NCBI RefSeq assembly: GCF_000003815.2
Contig: NC_049987.1
Span: 18,358,468-18,422,467, forward strand
Reading direction: 5' to 3'
Length of the DNA stretch: 64,000 nt
Origin: Branchiostoma floridae
Taxonomy: Eukaryota > Chordata > Leptocardii > Amphioxiformes > Branchiostomatidae
The notes under the pieces are model-generated. The model made no database searches. It was given only the letters and a program-made list of their open reading frames with translations, and was not told the origin of the DNA. A program made the position numbers and the translations under genes. Positions within the stretch are counted from its first letter, which is position 1. Every line of letters starts with the position of its first letter. Positions 10,907 through 20,359 of this stretch are shown here, piece by piece.

Positions 10907-13045
10907 ATGACTGGGTCAAAGGTATCGGTCCTTGTCATGTTGCTCATGCTTGGTAAGACGCAGTCTTGTCCGTCTTGCGACCAACTTTGTTCTAGACGTA
11001 GGATTGGCTGCCACCCCGGGAGAACATGTCAGCAGAGTGTTAGCTGCAACGTGACCGGATCGAATTGTTCCAACCAGGAGCTGAGTTCTTGCTTAGCAGA
11101 TGGCGTTGACGTCCTATATCTAACTGGACATTACGACAACAAAGGCACATTGAATCCCCTACCCGCCTTGCCTATGTTGGACAAGTTAGCGCTAGGTGGT
11201 GGGAACATCCGAGACATCAGAAATGGAACATTTGCAACCTTCTCTTCTCTCAGCCTGCTGTCGTTGAATGGAAACTCTATACAGAAGGTCGGAATCTGGT
11301 TCGAAGGTCTGGAGGTCATGGAGCGACTTCACATGTATCGAAACAAGATTGAAAACATCGAAAGGGGAGCTTTCCGGTCGCTCAAAAAGCTGCAGATTCT
11401 GGATTTGAGCTGCAACAGGATTCGCTCGATCGAGGCGTGGTACTTTGAAGGATTATCAAGACTATTAGTACTTAAGTTGGAGCACAATGGAATCTCTCGC
11501 ATCGCAGCCAGTGCTTTCGATCTGGTGAAATCAATTAAACTTAGTAACAATATGCTACAGACCCTTAGCCCAGAGTGGTTACAAAACGTCCCCCCAAGAG
11601 CAAACGTTCACCTGGATAGTAACCTGCTTCCCACTATTGCGAAAGAAACGCTTGATGCTATTCACGGCAAGTTTGTTGTTGCGTATAACAACCCATTTCC
11701 CTGCACCTGTACGCTGAACAGCTTGAAGACTGAGGGAATGACCATTCTAGAAAGATCAGAACGCCTCTACTGCAGCTACCCGCCGTATCTTAAAGGGAAG
11801 AAGATCTCAGAGGTGTCCAGAGAAGACATGCCATGTCCACCTCCTGTAGCCAAGGTGTCACGTGCTGACAACGGAACCACTCTCCTGTGCGAGGTTTACT
11901 GGGAACAACAGCCGGACATCAGTTGGGTGGGTCCAGAAGGAAGCAACATCAGCGCATCAACCAACACATCTGGCAATGGTATGACCACGCACTTGAAACA
12001 CGAAGTGAGTCCAGATGGGCACTCTCTAACATTCGGGACAGAATGTTCCAGCAAGCCAACAGAATGTTCAACACTCAACTTTATGGGCAAGTCGACATAC
12101 AAGCTACTCATGAGCCAGAAGGTCCTCCAGGAATGGGCGGAGGGTGCTTACCGCTGTTCCATAACGTACCCAGTGGGTAATTTCTCAGTAAAGCTGGTTT
12201 TGTCTTTGACCAATTCAAGAGAAAATGATTCCATTTCTTTGCGTGATGATGGAGAAGAAGAAAATCATCCATCGACTGATCTATCTCCGGTAGGAGCCAT
12301 CACTACTACGGAGAAGATGCCCATGGAATACGTCTTACTGCCGCAAGGCCAGCATCTGAAGGATTCTTGTATACTTCACCTGATCTACACAGGTATCATC
12401 GCTGTCAGCGTTAGCCTTTTGGTCGGCGTTATGTTTGGTTGGCTCATCAGCCTCAAAAGATCCAACGATCCCAACACCATGGCGATGCGTGAACTTCCAC
12501 CTTTACCATTATATCGCCGGAGTTCACAGCTATCTCTCCACCACTATGAAGTGATTCCTGACAATGTTGCTACATCCTTACATGCTAGAGACAAGAATGA
12601 TCTCAACAAGCACAAACGACGAGCGAAACAAACCGAAATTTTCCACAACCCTCAATACGAGGAAGGCAACGTGAAACAAAGGCGGGAAAAACACACCGAG
12701 GGTTTCTTGAACCCTCAATACGGAGAAGACAACGTGAAACAACGCCGGGAAAAACACACCGATGTTTTCTACAACCCTAAATACGGACAGGGGAACAGAA
12801 GGCGACGGTGGTCAACACCATTGGTAGCGTCCTACAACGACAGGCTACCAATGTCAACAAATCAGAGAAGCCCATGTTTTGATGAAGGAGCCAAGCAGAT
12901 CCAGGATCTTACTGTTCTTGGACGTGACCTGCAATCCGCAGGAGACAAGAAAAGCCCGACCCCATTAGCGCACCCCTACATGCTCCCTCAAACACAGACG
13001 GAGTTTAAAGAGTCCCCTGGGTATGAAAAGGACGGATCCGATTGA
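10907..13045 (+). CDS. LRR-Ig transmembrane receptor with triple FxNPxY tail
   Basis: Intronless coding exon of 712 residues. Order: signal peptide (about 1-20); Cys-rich LRRNT; about six to seven leucine-rich repeats to ~residue 250; LRRCT starting N-P-F-P-C-T-C (~262-268); one Ig domain (~305-440) with Cys, Trp and Y-R-C; transmembrane helix ~492-516; cytoplasmic tail of nearly 200 residues. The tail has three near-repeats of exactly 21 residues, each containing FxNPxY: FHNPQY 579-584, FLNPQY 600-605, FYNPKY 621-626. FxNPxY is the LDL-receptor-type internalisation and PTB-binding signal. The architecture is that of plasma-membrane LRR-Ig adhesion/recognition proteins (LINGO/AMIGO-like), but no orthologue is assigned. 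The start is chosen because the signal peptide begins there. Ligand unknown. Confidence 0.9.
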   Translation: MTGSKVSVLVMLLMLGKTQSCPSCDQLCSRRRIGCHPGRTCQQSVSCNVTGSNCSNQELSSCLADGVDVLYLTGHYDNKGTLNPLPALPMLDKLALGGGNIRDIRNGTFATFSSLSLLSLNGNSIQKVGIWFEGLEVMERLHMYRNKIENIERGAFRSLKKLQILDLSCNRIRSIEAWYFEGLSRLLVLKLEHNGISRIAASAFDLVKSIKLSNNMLQTLSPEWLQNVPPRANVHLDSNLLPTIAKETLDAIHGKFVVAYNNPFPCTCTLNSLKTEGMTILERSERLYCSYPPYLKGKKISEVSREDMPCPPPVAKVSRADNGTTLLCEVYWEQQPDISWVGPEGSNISASTNTSGNGMTTHLKHEVSPDGHSLTFGTECSSKPTECSTLNFMGKSTYKLLMSQKVLQEWAEGAYRCSITYPVGNFSVKLVLSLTNSRENDSISLRDDGEEENHPSTDLSPVGAITTTEKMPMEYVLLPQGQHLKDSCILHLIYTGIIAVSVSLLVGVMFGWLISLKRSNDPNTMAMRELPPLPLYRRSSQLSLHHYEVIPDNVATSLHARDKNDLNKHKRRAKQTEIFHNPQYEEGNVKQRREKHTEGFLNPQYGEDNVKQRREKHTDVFYNPKYGQGNRRRRWSTPLVASYNDRLPMSTNQRSPCFDEGAKQIQDLTVLGRDLQSAGDKKSPTPLAHPYMLPQTQTEFKESPGYEKDGSD

Positions 13046-13991
13046 CTGTAAGAGATCGCAATGATCTCATTTTTACCATGATTCGAAGAACCATGAAGAG
13101 TCGATGAAAAGCTGTTTCAAAAGCCATTGTACAAAAACAACAAGACCTTAGTCCTTGCGAAGAGAAAGGAAACTGCAACTTATAGTGTCCTAAAGAGAAT
13201 GTATTCTACAAACTATCACAAGCTCTATTACAAGTTGACAACATATTATAATTATCGTTCTCCTATAATAACGACATGATTTGACAACTCAATGTTGATA
13301 TTGAGGCATGTACAGTAGATCTTAATTAAACCTATTGTAGTTATGATACCAAAATGTCAAGGTCATTTATTATAAGAAAGTGTATCTATAGAGCGTTAAA
13401 GTCGATGTAACATATCATAACAACTTTGTTTTATTTGCAAACTCATTACATTATGGTTAAGTGCATGTACAGTCTCAAACTGAGAGTAAAGTATTGGAGT
13501 GTATAGGTCTTTTTTCTAATCAATTATTAAGGTCCTACGTTTTGCTATTGATGAGTTTTACTTACACTTCAATATGCACCGGTATTGTAGTTGATGTAGT
13601 CTATATCATTAAAATATAAATATGCCTGATGATAAGTAAATGTAAGTAATCAGTTAAATCTACGTTCCTTTCCATTCATTTTAATCAGAATTTAATATGA
13701 TTTACTATGTACCGTAAGTTGCTGCGTTTTCCATTGACGAATTTGACTTATTCTTCTACTGTACTGTAGCCGATGTAATCTCCGTGATAAAAGTATAAAA
13801 ATGACTGATGATAATGTAATCAACCAGTCAAGTTTACGTTCATTTTAATTCATTTTAATCGAGATGTCATATGACTTACTATGTACATGATATACGTATC
13901 CCATTTTAGCAATGGTTACAATGTATGGTATCAGAATAAAATGATTGAAATAAAAGGCGACTATAGTTTCATTTCAAGTTAGTACAAAGGA
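13046..13991 (+). other. probable 3' UTR and downstream flank of the LRR-Ig gene
   Basis: AT-rich with no ORF. AATAAA-type signals include one near 13935. Two related passages (about 13540-13700 and 13720-13890) share motifs such as tgctgcgttttcc/tacgttttgc and atgcctgatgataa/atgactgatgataa, suggesting a diverged tandem duplication of about 180 bases. Confidence 0.4.
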
Positions 13992-14202
13992 TACTGTAAA
14001 TGCAGAAATGTTCGCGGTGGATTAATGTTCGCGGTTTTCGCGGCGACCACTTTATCGCGAACTTAAAACCACCGCGAACATTTTTCTATAATGGTATTAG
14101 ATTGCAGTCGACGGTGTTACCGCGAAATTAAAACCACCGCGAAAAGTCATTTTCCCGCTACCGCGAAATTAAATCCCCGCGAACTTAAATGCATTTACAG
14201 TA
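13992..14202. mobile_element. MITE, family with TIR tactgtaaatgca
   Basis: A 211-bp element starting tactgtaaatgcag and ending aaatgcatttacagta. Internally it repeats gttcgcggt/accgcgaa motifs that fold back on one another. A second copy of the family is at 58932-59131. TA at both ends fits a mariner-type target. Confidence 0.9.
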
Positions 14203-14586
14203 TTTAATTTCTGTGTCACCCCTGATAGTTTGATGGTATGCACATGGAAAGTATAACCTCACAACTCCTATGCTTCTATTATGTTTCAAAACTAAGGCAT
14301 CATTTTAAAGAAAATATCTAATTAGTAACTTAGAATGGGATGCTACACATGTAGCTACATGTATCCCTTGACGAATCGGGTACGTTCTAAAACTGCATCA
14401 TATATTTTGAGAAAATATGAGAAAATATGAAGATTGAAAAATAGCTGCTAAAGTGCATCATCTTAGCTTTGTATGATTATTATACCAAGGAGGTTAAAAA
14501 TCACTAACAAGAAAGTTTGTCTTTTTTTCAAATCTATCTTAATGTACTTGAATGTAAGTTCATCTGTGACGGTAGTTAACATAATG
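14203..14586. other. non-coding spacer
   Basis: No gene. A ctatcttaatgtacttga passage near 14535-14553 recurs almost exactly right of the Penelope-like element (about 16159-16177) and may be its target duplication. Confidence 0.4.
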
Positions 14587-14688
14587 ATACGATTTTTAAG
14601 ACTTTATATCCGTACACAAAAATAAAGCGCTTACCAACAAGCTTTCGATCAGTCCTCTGATCCTTCTCAAGTTGTAATGACCCAAGAC

Positions 14689-15090
14689 CTAAGTCGCACT
14701 TCCGGAACGGAAGTGTGACGTCAGTAAAGGGTCAAAGGTGCTTGACAGTCGGTATCGGCCCCCGTCTCGGTTGAGGGAAGGTTGATGGGCTCTGATGTAA
14801 ATGGCCTCTTTCACTCCCCTGAGAAAGTAATCCTGTTCGGAATCAAGTATCTCCACCTTGTCGAAATCCACCGAGTGTCCCGGAGATTCTATGTGGATGT
14901 GTTGTGCCACCTCCGATGTTTTGACTGAGCTGGGCCGTCTATGCTCTAGAAACCTGGTTCTGAGAGCGCGGCTAGTTTCACCTACGTAGGATTCCTGACA
15001 AGGGCCACGGATGTTTTGGCCTTGGCAAGGAATGTGGTAAATGACACCACACTTACCAGCCTTTGGAGTTTTATCCTTAGGTGCAACCAA
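14689..15090 (-). pseudogene. GIY-YIG endonuclease domain, inverted copy
   Basis: 133 residues almost identical to the plus-strand copy at 15653-16054. It contains C-G-V-I-Y-H-I-P-C and Y-V-G-E-T-S-R-A-L-R-T-R, the GIY-YIG core of Penelope endonucleases, ending L-T-S-H-F. There is no RT upstream on this strand, so it is a 3' fragment only. Confidence 0.85.
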
Positions 15091-15098
15091 ATACTGAT

Positions 15099-16054
15099 AC
15101 CAATGTTGATGATACCAATACCAAACTCAAGAAGATATATGCACAAGAATTCCTAGATCACCCCAATAGTTTAGATCCTGACATCAAGTTTACGACAGAG
15201 AAGGAACAGAATAGGTCACTACCCTTTCTGGACACCTTGACTGTGATTCAAGAAGACGGTTCTCTCCGCATTAAGATATACCGCAAACCCACCCACACTG
15301 ATCAGTATCTTAATTTTGCCTCTAACCATCCTCTTGACCATAAACTTGGAGTGGTTAGGACCTTGTTCCATAGAGCTGAAACTGTGATTTCGGAACAAGA
15401 AGATATACAATCAGAGAAGGAACATCTGGTTTCCGCGCTTAAACAATGTGGCTACCCTGGTTGGGCCATTGACAAGGTAGACTTACCTGGTATAGAGAAA
15501 CCCTGAGTTCTACTAACCATGATCCTGGTCGTGTCAACAGAGGTTTTGTCATTCTCCCGTACGTAAAAGACCTCTCAGAGGCCCTCAGGAGAATCTTTGA
15601 CACGCACGGAGTCAAAACGTGCTTCAAACCCACAAAGACCCTGAGACAGTATTTGGTTGCACCTAAGGATAAAACTCCAAAGGCTGATAAGTGTGGTGTC
15701 ATTTACCACATTCCTTGCCAAGGCCAAAACATCCGTGGCCCTTGTCAGGAATCCTACGTAGGTGAAACTAGCCGCGCTCTCAGAACCAGGTTTCTAGAGC
15801 ATAGACGGCCCAGCTCAGTCAAAACATCGGAGGTGGCACAACACATCCACATAGAATCTCCGGGACACTCGGTGGATTTCGACAAGGTGGAGATACTTGA
15901 TTCCGAACAGGATTACTTTCTCAGGGGAGTGAAAGAGGCCATTTACATCAGAGCCCATCAACCTTCCCTCAACCGATACAGGGGCCGATACCGACTGTCA
16001 AGCACCTTTGACCCTTTACTGACGTCACACTTCCGTTCCGGAAGTGCGACTTAG
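15099..16054 (+). pseudogene. Penelope RT C-terminus plus GIY-YIG endonuclease, frameshifted
   Basis: 15099-15506 encodes the RT thumb region (L-P-F-L-D-T, then Y-R-K-P-T-H-T-D-Q-Y-L-N-F and G-V-V-R-T-L). The frame then stops at 15504-15506, and the protein continues in another frame through R-G-F-V-I-L-P-Y into the GIY-YIG domain (15653-16054; Y-V-G-E-T-S-R). The catalytic palm of the RT is missing because the copy is 5'-truncated. The element is therefore dead. Its normal role would be target-primed copying into the chromosome. Confidence 0.88.
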
Positions 16055-16153
16055 GTCTTGGGTCATTACAACTTGAGAAGGATCAGAGGACTGATCGAAA
16101 GCTTGTTGGTAAGCGCTTTATTTTTGTGTACGGATATAAAGTCTTAAAAATCG

Positions 16154-16757
16154 TATCACTATCTTAATGTATTTGATGAGAAAGCAAACCCAGATTGTTT
16201 GCCCCACCGTGCATGACAAGATAGGATATTTCCTGTCAAACTCAACAGGAAAACCTCCTTGATTATACCAACATGTATGGGAAAGTTCGCATCTGCAAAC
16301 ACATCATAGATTATTTGTCTCTTGATTTCAGAGTGCTTGTTATGCATACATGTGACAACAAAGCGATAATACATGAAAAAAATAGAGAAATACACACCTT
16401 ACTTCTATCATATCGATATCTGTATTCTTAGGGATGTTATGTAGGGATTCGTACGTTGGAAATCTTACGTTTGTATGTAGATTTAAGTTTTCAGTTTACC
16501 TTAAAGAATCTGACGCCAAATCTAAAAAAAAACCTGCAAATGCATCACATTTTGTCTGTTATATTGTTAATTTTCCAGAGTCTGTTATATTGTTAAAAGT
16601 CTTCCGTACCTAGCGTGCGGAAATTCTTGTCTCTGCGTCATTTCTTTATCCTTCATGTGCTGATCTTCGAATTCCAGTCGGCAACTAAAGAAACCTGTAT
16701 ATGTTTGTTACATATCTAAACCTCTATCGTTAGGATCTTCTCGTAACTTTCCTAACT
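16154..16757. other. non-coding stretch
   Basis: No gene seen. It includes a doubled ttttccagagtctgttatattgttaa-like passage near 16555-16595. Confidence 0.4.
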
Positions 16758-17170
16758 TTACAACACGCTAACCCTTCATGCTTGTGGCTCTTGCCGTCCT
16801 GCCGTTTCCGACAAGAGTACAAGATCACAGTTCCTAACTATCCCATCCAATCCCCTCATACAACACACTAACCCTTCATGCTTGTGGCTCTTGCCGTCCT
16901 GCCGTTTCCGACAAGAGTACAAGATCACATTTCCTAACCATCCCATCGAATTTCTTCATACAACACACTAACCCGTCATGCTTGTGGCTCTTGCCGCCCT
17001 GCCGTTTCCGACAAGACCACAAGATCACATTTCCTAACCATCCCATCAAATCCCTTCATACAACACACTAACCCTTCATGCTTGTGTCTCTTGCCGTCCT
17101 GTCATTTCCGACAAGACCACAAGAGCACATTTCCTAGTCATCTCATCACTTCATACAACACACCAACCCG
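16758..17170. repeat. 100-bp minisatellite, about four copies
   Basis: Copies begin at acaacac near 16760, 16860, 16960 and 17060, with a shortened last repeat at 17155; periods are 100, 100, 100 and about 95. Each unit contains the inner dyad ctcttgccgtc...gacaagag. The last copy runs into a segment with two aaaatggcg motifs. Confidence 0.92.
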
Positions 17171-17799
17171 TCATATCAAAATGGCGCCACCATTCCCGTC
17201 ATACACCGCAAAACAAAATGGCGGCGCCCATAAATGTCAACAAAAACAGAACCGGTTTTGCTACCGCAAACCTGTAATAATGACAAAATACATACGTGTT
17301 TAACATGGGTGCGTTATTTTTGTAATGAACCTACATTCATTCTTAGTTGAGCACATTTACCATTCATCACGTAAAAGATATTAAAAGAAGAAAAATTAAC
17401 CTCGAGGCATACAGTATTTTGTATGACAGTTGCAAAATGCAGTAAGCCACGCAAAACAACAGTCACTTTTAAGCTGCCACTGGTTTATCCTACAAGTCAT
17501 CAGATCCCAGGACTGTGTACCTCAAACCTAGTGGGCGGCTATCGAACATTGCCTAATGTAGTCAGTTACAAACCAAGGAGGTTGTACAAACTTTCACTAA
17601 ATTAAATCTAACGTTTGAGATCATTTGGGCTGACTAAAAGGGGATTTAGCATCGCTATAATCATGCGTACGTGCAGAAATCTACTCTTTGAGTCGGAACA
17701 GTTTTATGCAGATGGTAGTTACTGAAAATATGTGAATAAAAAGATATTCAAGTTACATCTAATGATATCATTATTATTGTCATCCTCATCATCATCATC
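17171..17799. other. non-coding stretch with two YY1-like ATGGCG sites
   Basis: The matches aaaatggcgcc (about 17180) and aaaatggcggcgcc (about 17215) resemble YY1 sites. No downstream gene on the plus strand can be assigned, so promoter function is unproven. Confidence 0.3.
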
Positions 17800-18090
17800 G
17801 AAATTCGACAAGTTTGACGGTACTTATACATGTGCATTACTGACCGTGCTCAACAAATCCTGGAAACCACATCCTACAAAAGAGCATTTGTACAGGAATA
17901 TTCCTGCTGTAACATCCATCATAAGGGAGCGTAGGACAAGAATCGCGCTGCGCTGCTTCAGGATCAACAAAGAAGAAATCGCAAGCCGACTCATACCGTG
18001 GGTGCCAACACACTGATAGATACATATTCAGGACGATCTCGAAAGACTTACATGGACGTCTATGGAGCAGAACCAGAAGCTTGATCCTTA
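17800..18090 (+). mobile_element. decayed LINE ORF2 C-terminal fragment
   Basis: The frame reads V-L-N-K-S-W, then H-L-Y-R-N-I-P, I-I-R-E-R-R and I-P-W-V-P-T-H before a stop. That is the order of the conserved C-terminal block found in many invertebrate non-LTR ORF2 proteins (LN.SW, LY..LP, I..RR, LW.P.H). No RT core is present. Not a host gene. Confidence 0.55.
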
Positions 18091-18534
18091 AAATACTGAC
18101 ACAGGTGTATGAAGCAATGTTCATCTAAATTCAATACTGTTAATTAGTATGGAGGCACACAGACACAAGATATGTAGCATTGCTGTAAATGATCTTAACA
18201 TCGTTTTTATTACCCTTTCCTTTTAGTGAGTACTGTTACAGCGGATGCACAGACACAAACTCTTTACTAAATAGAAATTTATCTTAGAATACACGTTATT
18301 GTAATTATCTTTGACAACAACTACGTACGCTTGAACCATGAACCAATCATTCTTTATCAATGCACAACTGTAAAGCAGTGGAAAGTCAAAGAAATGAGCA
18401 AAAAGGAAAAATTAAAAAAGCAAAGAAATTCTCACGTTTTGTGTCTAGTTTCTATTTTGGAAAAAGGTAATAAGTGAACAATAGAAACAAAAATTATGCA
18501 TCACGTTATTTCTGGTTGCTAACTGACAGTAATT
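18091..18534. other. non-coding, includes probable 3' UTR of the zinc-finger gene
   Basis: AT-rich, with no ORF. The minus-strand zinc-finger gene ends at its right edge, so its 3' UTR should run leftward through here. Confidence 0.4.
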
Positions 18535-18608
18535 TCACTGGTGTTTCTTTCTCATATGCCTGACGAAGTGGGACTTATCTACAGACTTATAGTCACACTC
18601 TTGACAAC
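18535..18608 (-). pseudogene. fifth zinc finger in a shifted frame
   Basis: Directly after the last TGEKP linker, a second frame encodes C-Q-E-C-D-Y followed by H and H with C-x2-C-x12-H-x4-H spacing, then a TGA at 18535-18537. It is a complete C2H2 finger out of frame by one base with the preceding four, consistent with a one-base deletion or a sequencing error. Confidence 0.75.
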
Positions 18609-20042
18609 TATTAAGGGTTTCTCACCGGTGTGACGCCTCCTGTGTCTAGAAAGATGGCTATTGTTACTTGTACTGTAGTCACAATCCTTACATTTGTAGG
18701 GTTTCACACCAGAGTGGCACATTATGTGCTTCTCAATGCATGGCTTTCGGTAGGTCTTGTAGTCACAGATTTCACATCTGTAAGGTTCTGTGTCTGTGTG
18801 TCTTTTCATATGGTAGGATAACTCTTGTTTAAATGACGTCTTGTAGTTGCAGTGATTACACTTGAACGGTTTCTCGCCAGTGTGTGTTCTGATGTGTTCC
18901 ACAAGACGACATTTGCGGTATGCCCTGTAACCACATTCGTCGCACATGTACGGTTTTTCTTCTTTGTTACGTTTTCTGTGCTTGGAGGAGCTGTTTACGA
19001 ATGATGTTTCTAATTCGCACACATAGCGTTTGGAACCGATCTGTGAGGCATTGTCAGGACGAAGGGACGACATGTTCTTACAATCCTGGTCTGGAATCGG
19101 TTGACAAGAAGCCAAAGGTGTTTCCTCACTACTGTCTTTTCTACTCTGCTCGTGTCCGTTGTTAGTTAAACCAATGTCTCGGTCATCGGTATAGTGTTCA
19201 GTTTGATCCGGGTTTGAAGGTTGGGAAATTTGTCCGTTCTGATCATCCTGGGACATATGGCATTCTATTTTCATATGTACGTCACCGTGGTCTGGAAGCA
19301 GATGACAAGAAGCCAAAGGTGCTTCCTCACGGGGTATATTGTTTTTTAGAGGAGTCTCAGAGTAAGAGGTATTCATTGAATTAAGTGTATCCTGCACCTG
19401 AATATGTGTACTGAATGTAGAAGTGCCGACGTTAAGCTCATCATGACAAGGTCTACCTGCATCATCCTCATCCTCAGTACTAATAGCAAAGTCTTCCTCT
19501 TTAATGAGAGGGTCTGTTGTGTTATTTATGTGTATCATAGAGGTATCGTATGAAGGTATCGTCGGTGATCCTAGACTGGGCATGTTACAAAGTTCGTCTT
19601 GTTGTGGAACAGCCTGTTTGGTATCAAGCTCTCGCTCCTTTGCATGCATGAGCATTTCACTACTTGTATCGCTTTCCTTCTTGATCAGAATTTCCAGTCC
19701 AGAACTCTGCTGTGATGCGTCAGGACTTGCAGTCTGTGATACCATTGTTTCAGTGCACGCAGTCAGAACGTTCTCTTGCATGGTAGCTGTCTCCTGATTT
19801 TTCCCAAATATGGTGGTTTCGTCTAGAGAACTGACTTCTGAGTTCCTTTCCCACTGACGGTATTCCTCCAACATCATGTCCCTAAGGATACTAACCAGCC
19901 TGTTCTTGATGCTGTTCTCTTTGTCTAGGTATTGAATCCTTCTGTTGAGTTCAAATATCAGCTCCTTCATGTTCAGTCTGGGGAGGACTGCTATGGTAAC
20001 CTCGTGCGAGAGGCCACAGATGAACTCCTGTTGTCTGGACAT
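18579..20042 (-). CDS. C2H2 zinc-finger protein, fifth finger broken
   Basis: Coding exon of 487 residues read from ATG at 20042. The frame is open nine codons further, but tttgtcctttag just before that ATG is a splice acceptor, so a 5' intron is likely. The N-terminal ~100 residues look helical (L-N-M-K-E-L-I-F-E-L-N-R-R). The middle is acidic/Ser-rich and contains two related blocks, E-A-P-L-A-S-C-H and E-T-P-L-A-S-C-Q. Four C2H2 fingers with TGEKP-like linkers follow (about residues 365-471 of this start), of the C-x-x-C-x-Y type common in amphioxus expansions. After the last linker the frame is lost and stops. Probably a nuclear DNA-binding regulator; targets unknown. Confidence 0.85.
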   Translation of the reverse strand: MSRQQEFICGLSHEVTIAVLPRLNMKELIFELNRRIQYLDKENSIKNRLVSILRDMMLEEYRQWERNSEVSSLDETTIFGKNQETATMQENVLTACTETMVSQTASPDASQQSSGLEILIKKESDTSSEMLMHAKERELDTKQAVPQQDELCNMPSLGSPTIPSYDTSMIHINNTTDPLIKEEDFAISTEDEDDAGRPCHDELNVGTSTFSTHIQVQDTLNSMNTSYSETPLKNNIPREEAPLASCHLLPDHGDVHMKIECHMSQDDQNGQISQPSNPDQTEHYTDDRDIGLTNNGHEQSRKDSSEETPLASCQPIPDQDCKNMSSLRPDNASQIGSKRYVCELETSFVNSSSKHRKRNKEEKPYMCDECGYRAYRKCRLVEHIRTHTGEKPFKCNHCNYKTSFKQELSYHMKRHTDTEPYRCEICDYKTYRKPCIEKHIMCHSGVKPYKCKDCDYSTSNNSHLSRHRRRHTGEKPLIVVKSVTISL

Positions 20043-20359
20043 GCTAAAGGACAAATTTGATATAAACATATGCGTTTAACATAATATGAGATGTACCCAA
20101 AGAACGAAATTTTAACACCTTGTCAAAATGGAAGATGGTATTATTTTGCTAGAAAGGTTCAACTTCGACGCTTCTGTAACATGTACCTCAACCGGTCAAA
20201 ACATAATGATTTCTTCTTCTTCAGGACAGGACATGTCGATAAATGTAACCATACATTAGGATGCACGTGCACAACGGGAAAATCTCTATTAGACTAAATC
20301 TATTACAAAATGTAACTGAATGCAGAAAACGTCTATTCCCATGTTGGAATTCGCCAACA

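Larger units (their letters stand above)
14587..16153 (+). mobile_element. Penelope-like element with inverted 3' copies
   Basis: The plus-strand part carries the end of a Penelope-type reverse transcriptase followed by a GIY-YIG endonuclease. The 3' 512 bases (15642-16153) are repeated almost perfectly in reverse orientation at 14587-15098, joined directly to the 5'-truncated RT. The arms share the GIY-YIG coding region and a terminal stem-loop. Such partial inverted or tandem copies are a known habit of Penelope elements. Confidence 0.9.

Noticed and set aside
16758..17170. CRISPR-like regular repeat
   Set aside because: Direct 100-bp units without distinct spacers, in a eukaryotic genome; this is a minisatellite.
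17732..18016. 94-residue ORF as a host gene
   Set aside because: The conserved part matches the C-terminal block of LINE ORF2 proteins; the N-terminal serine run is a TCA microsatellite.
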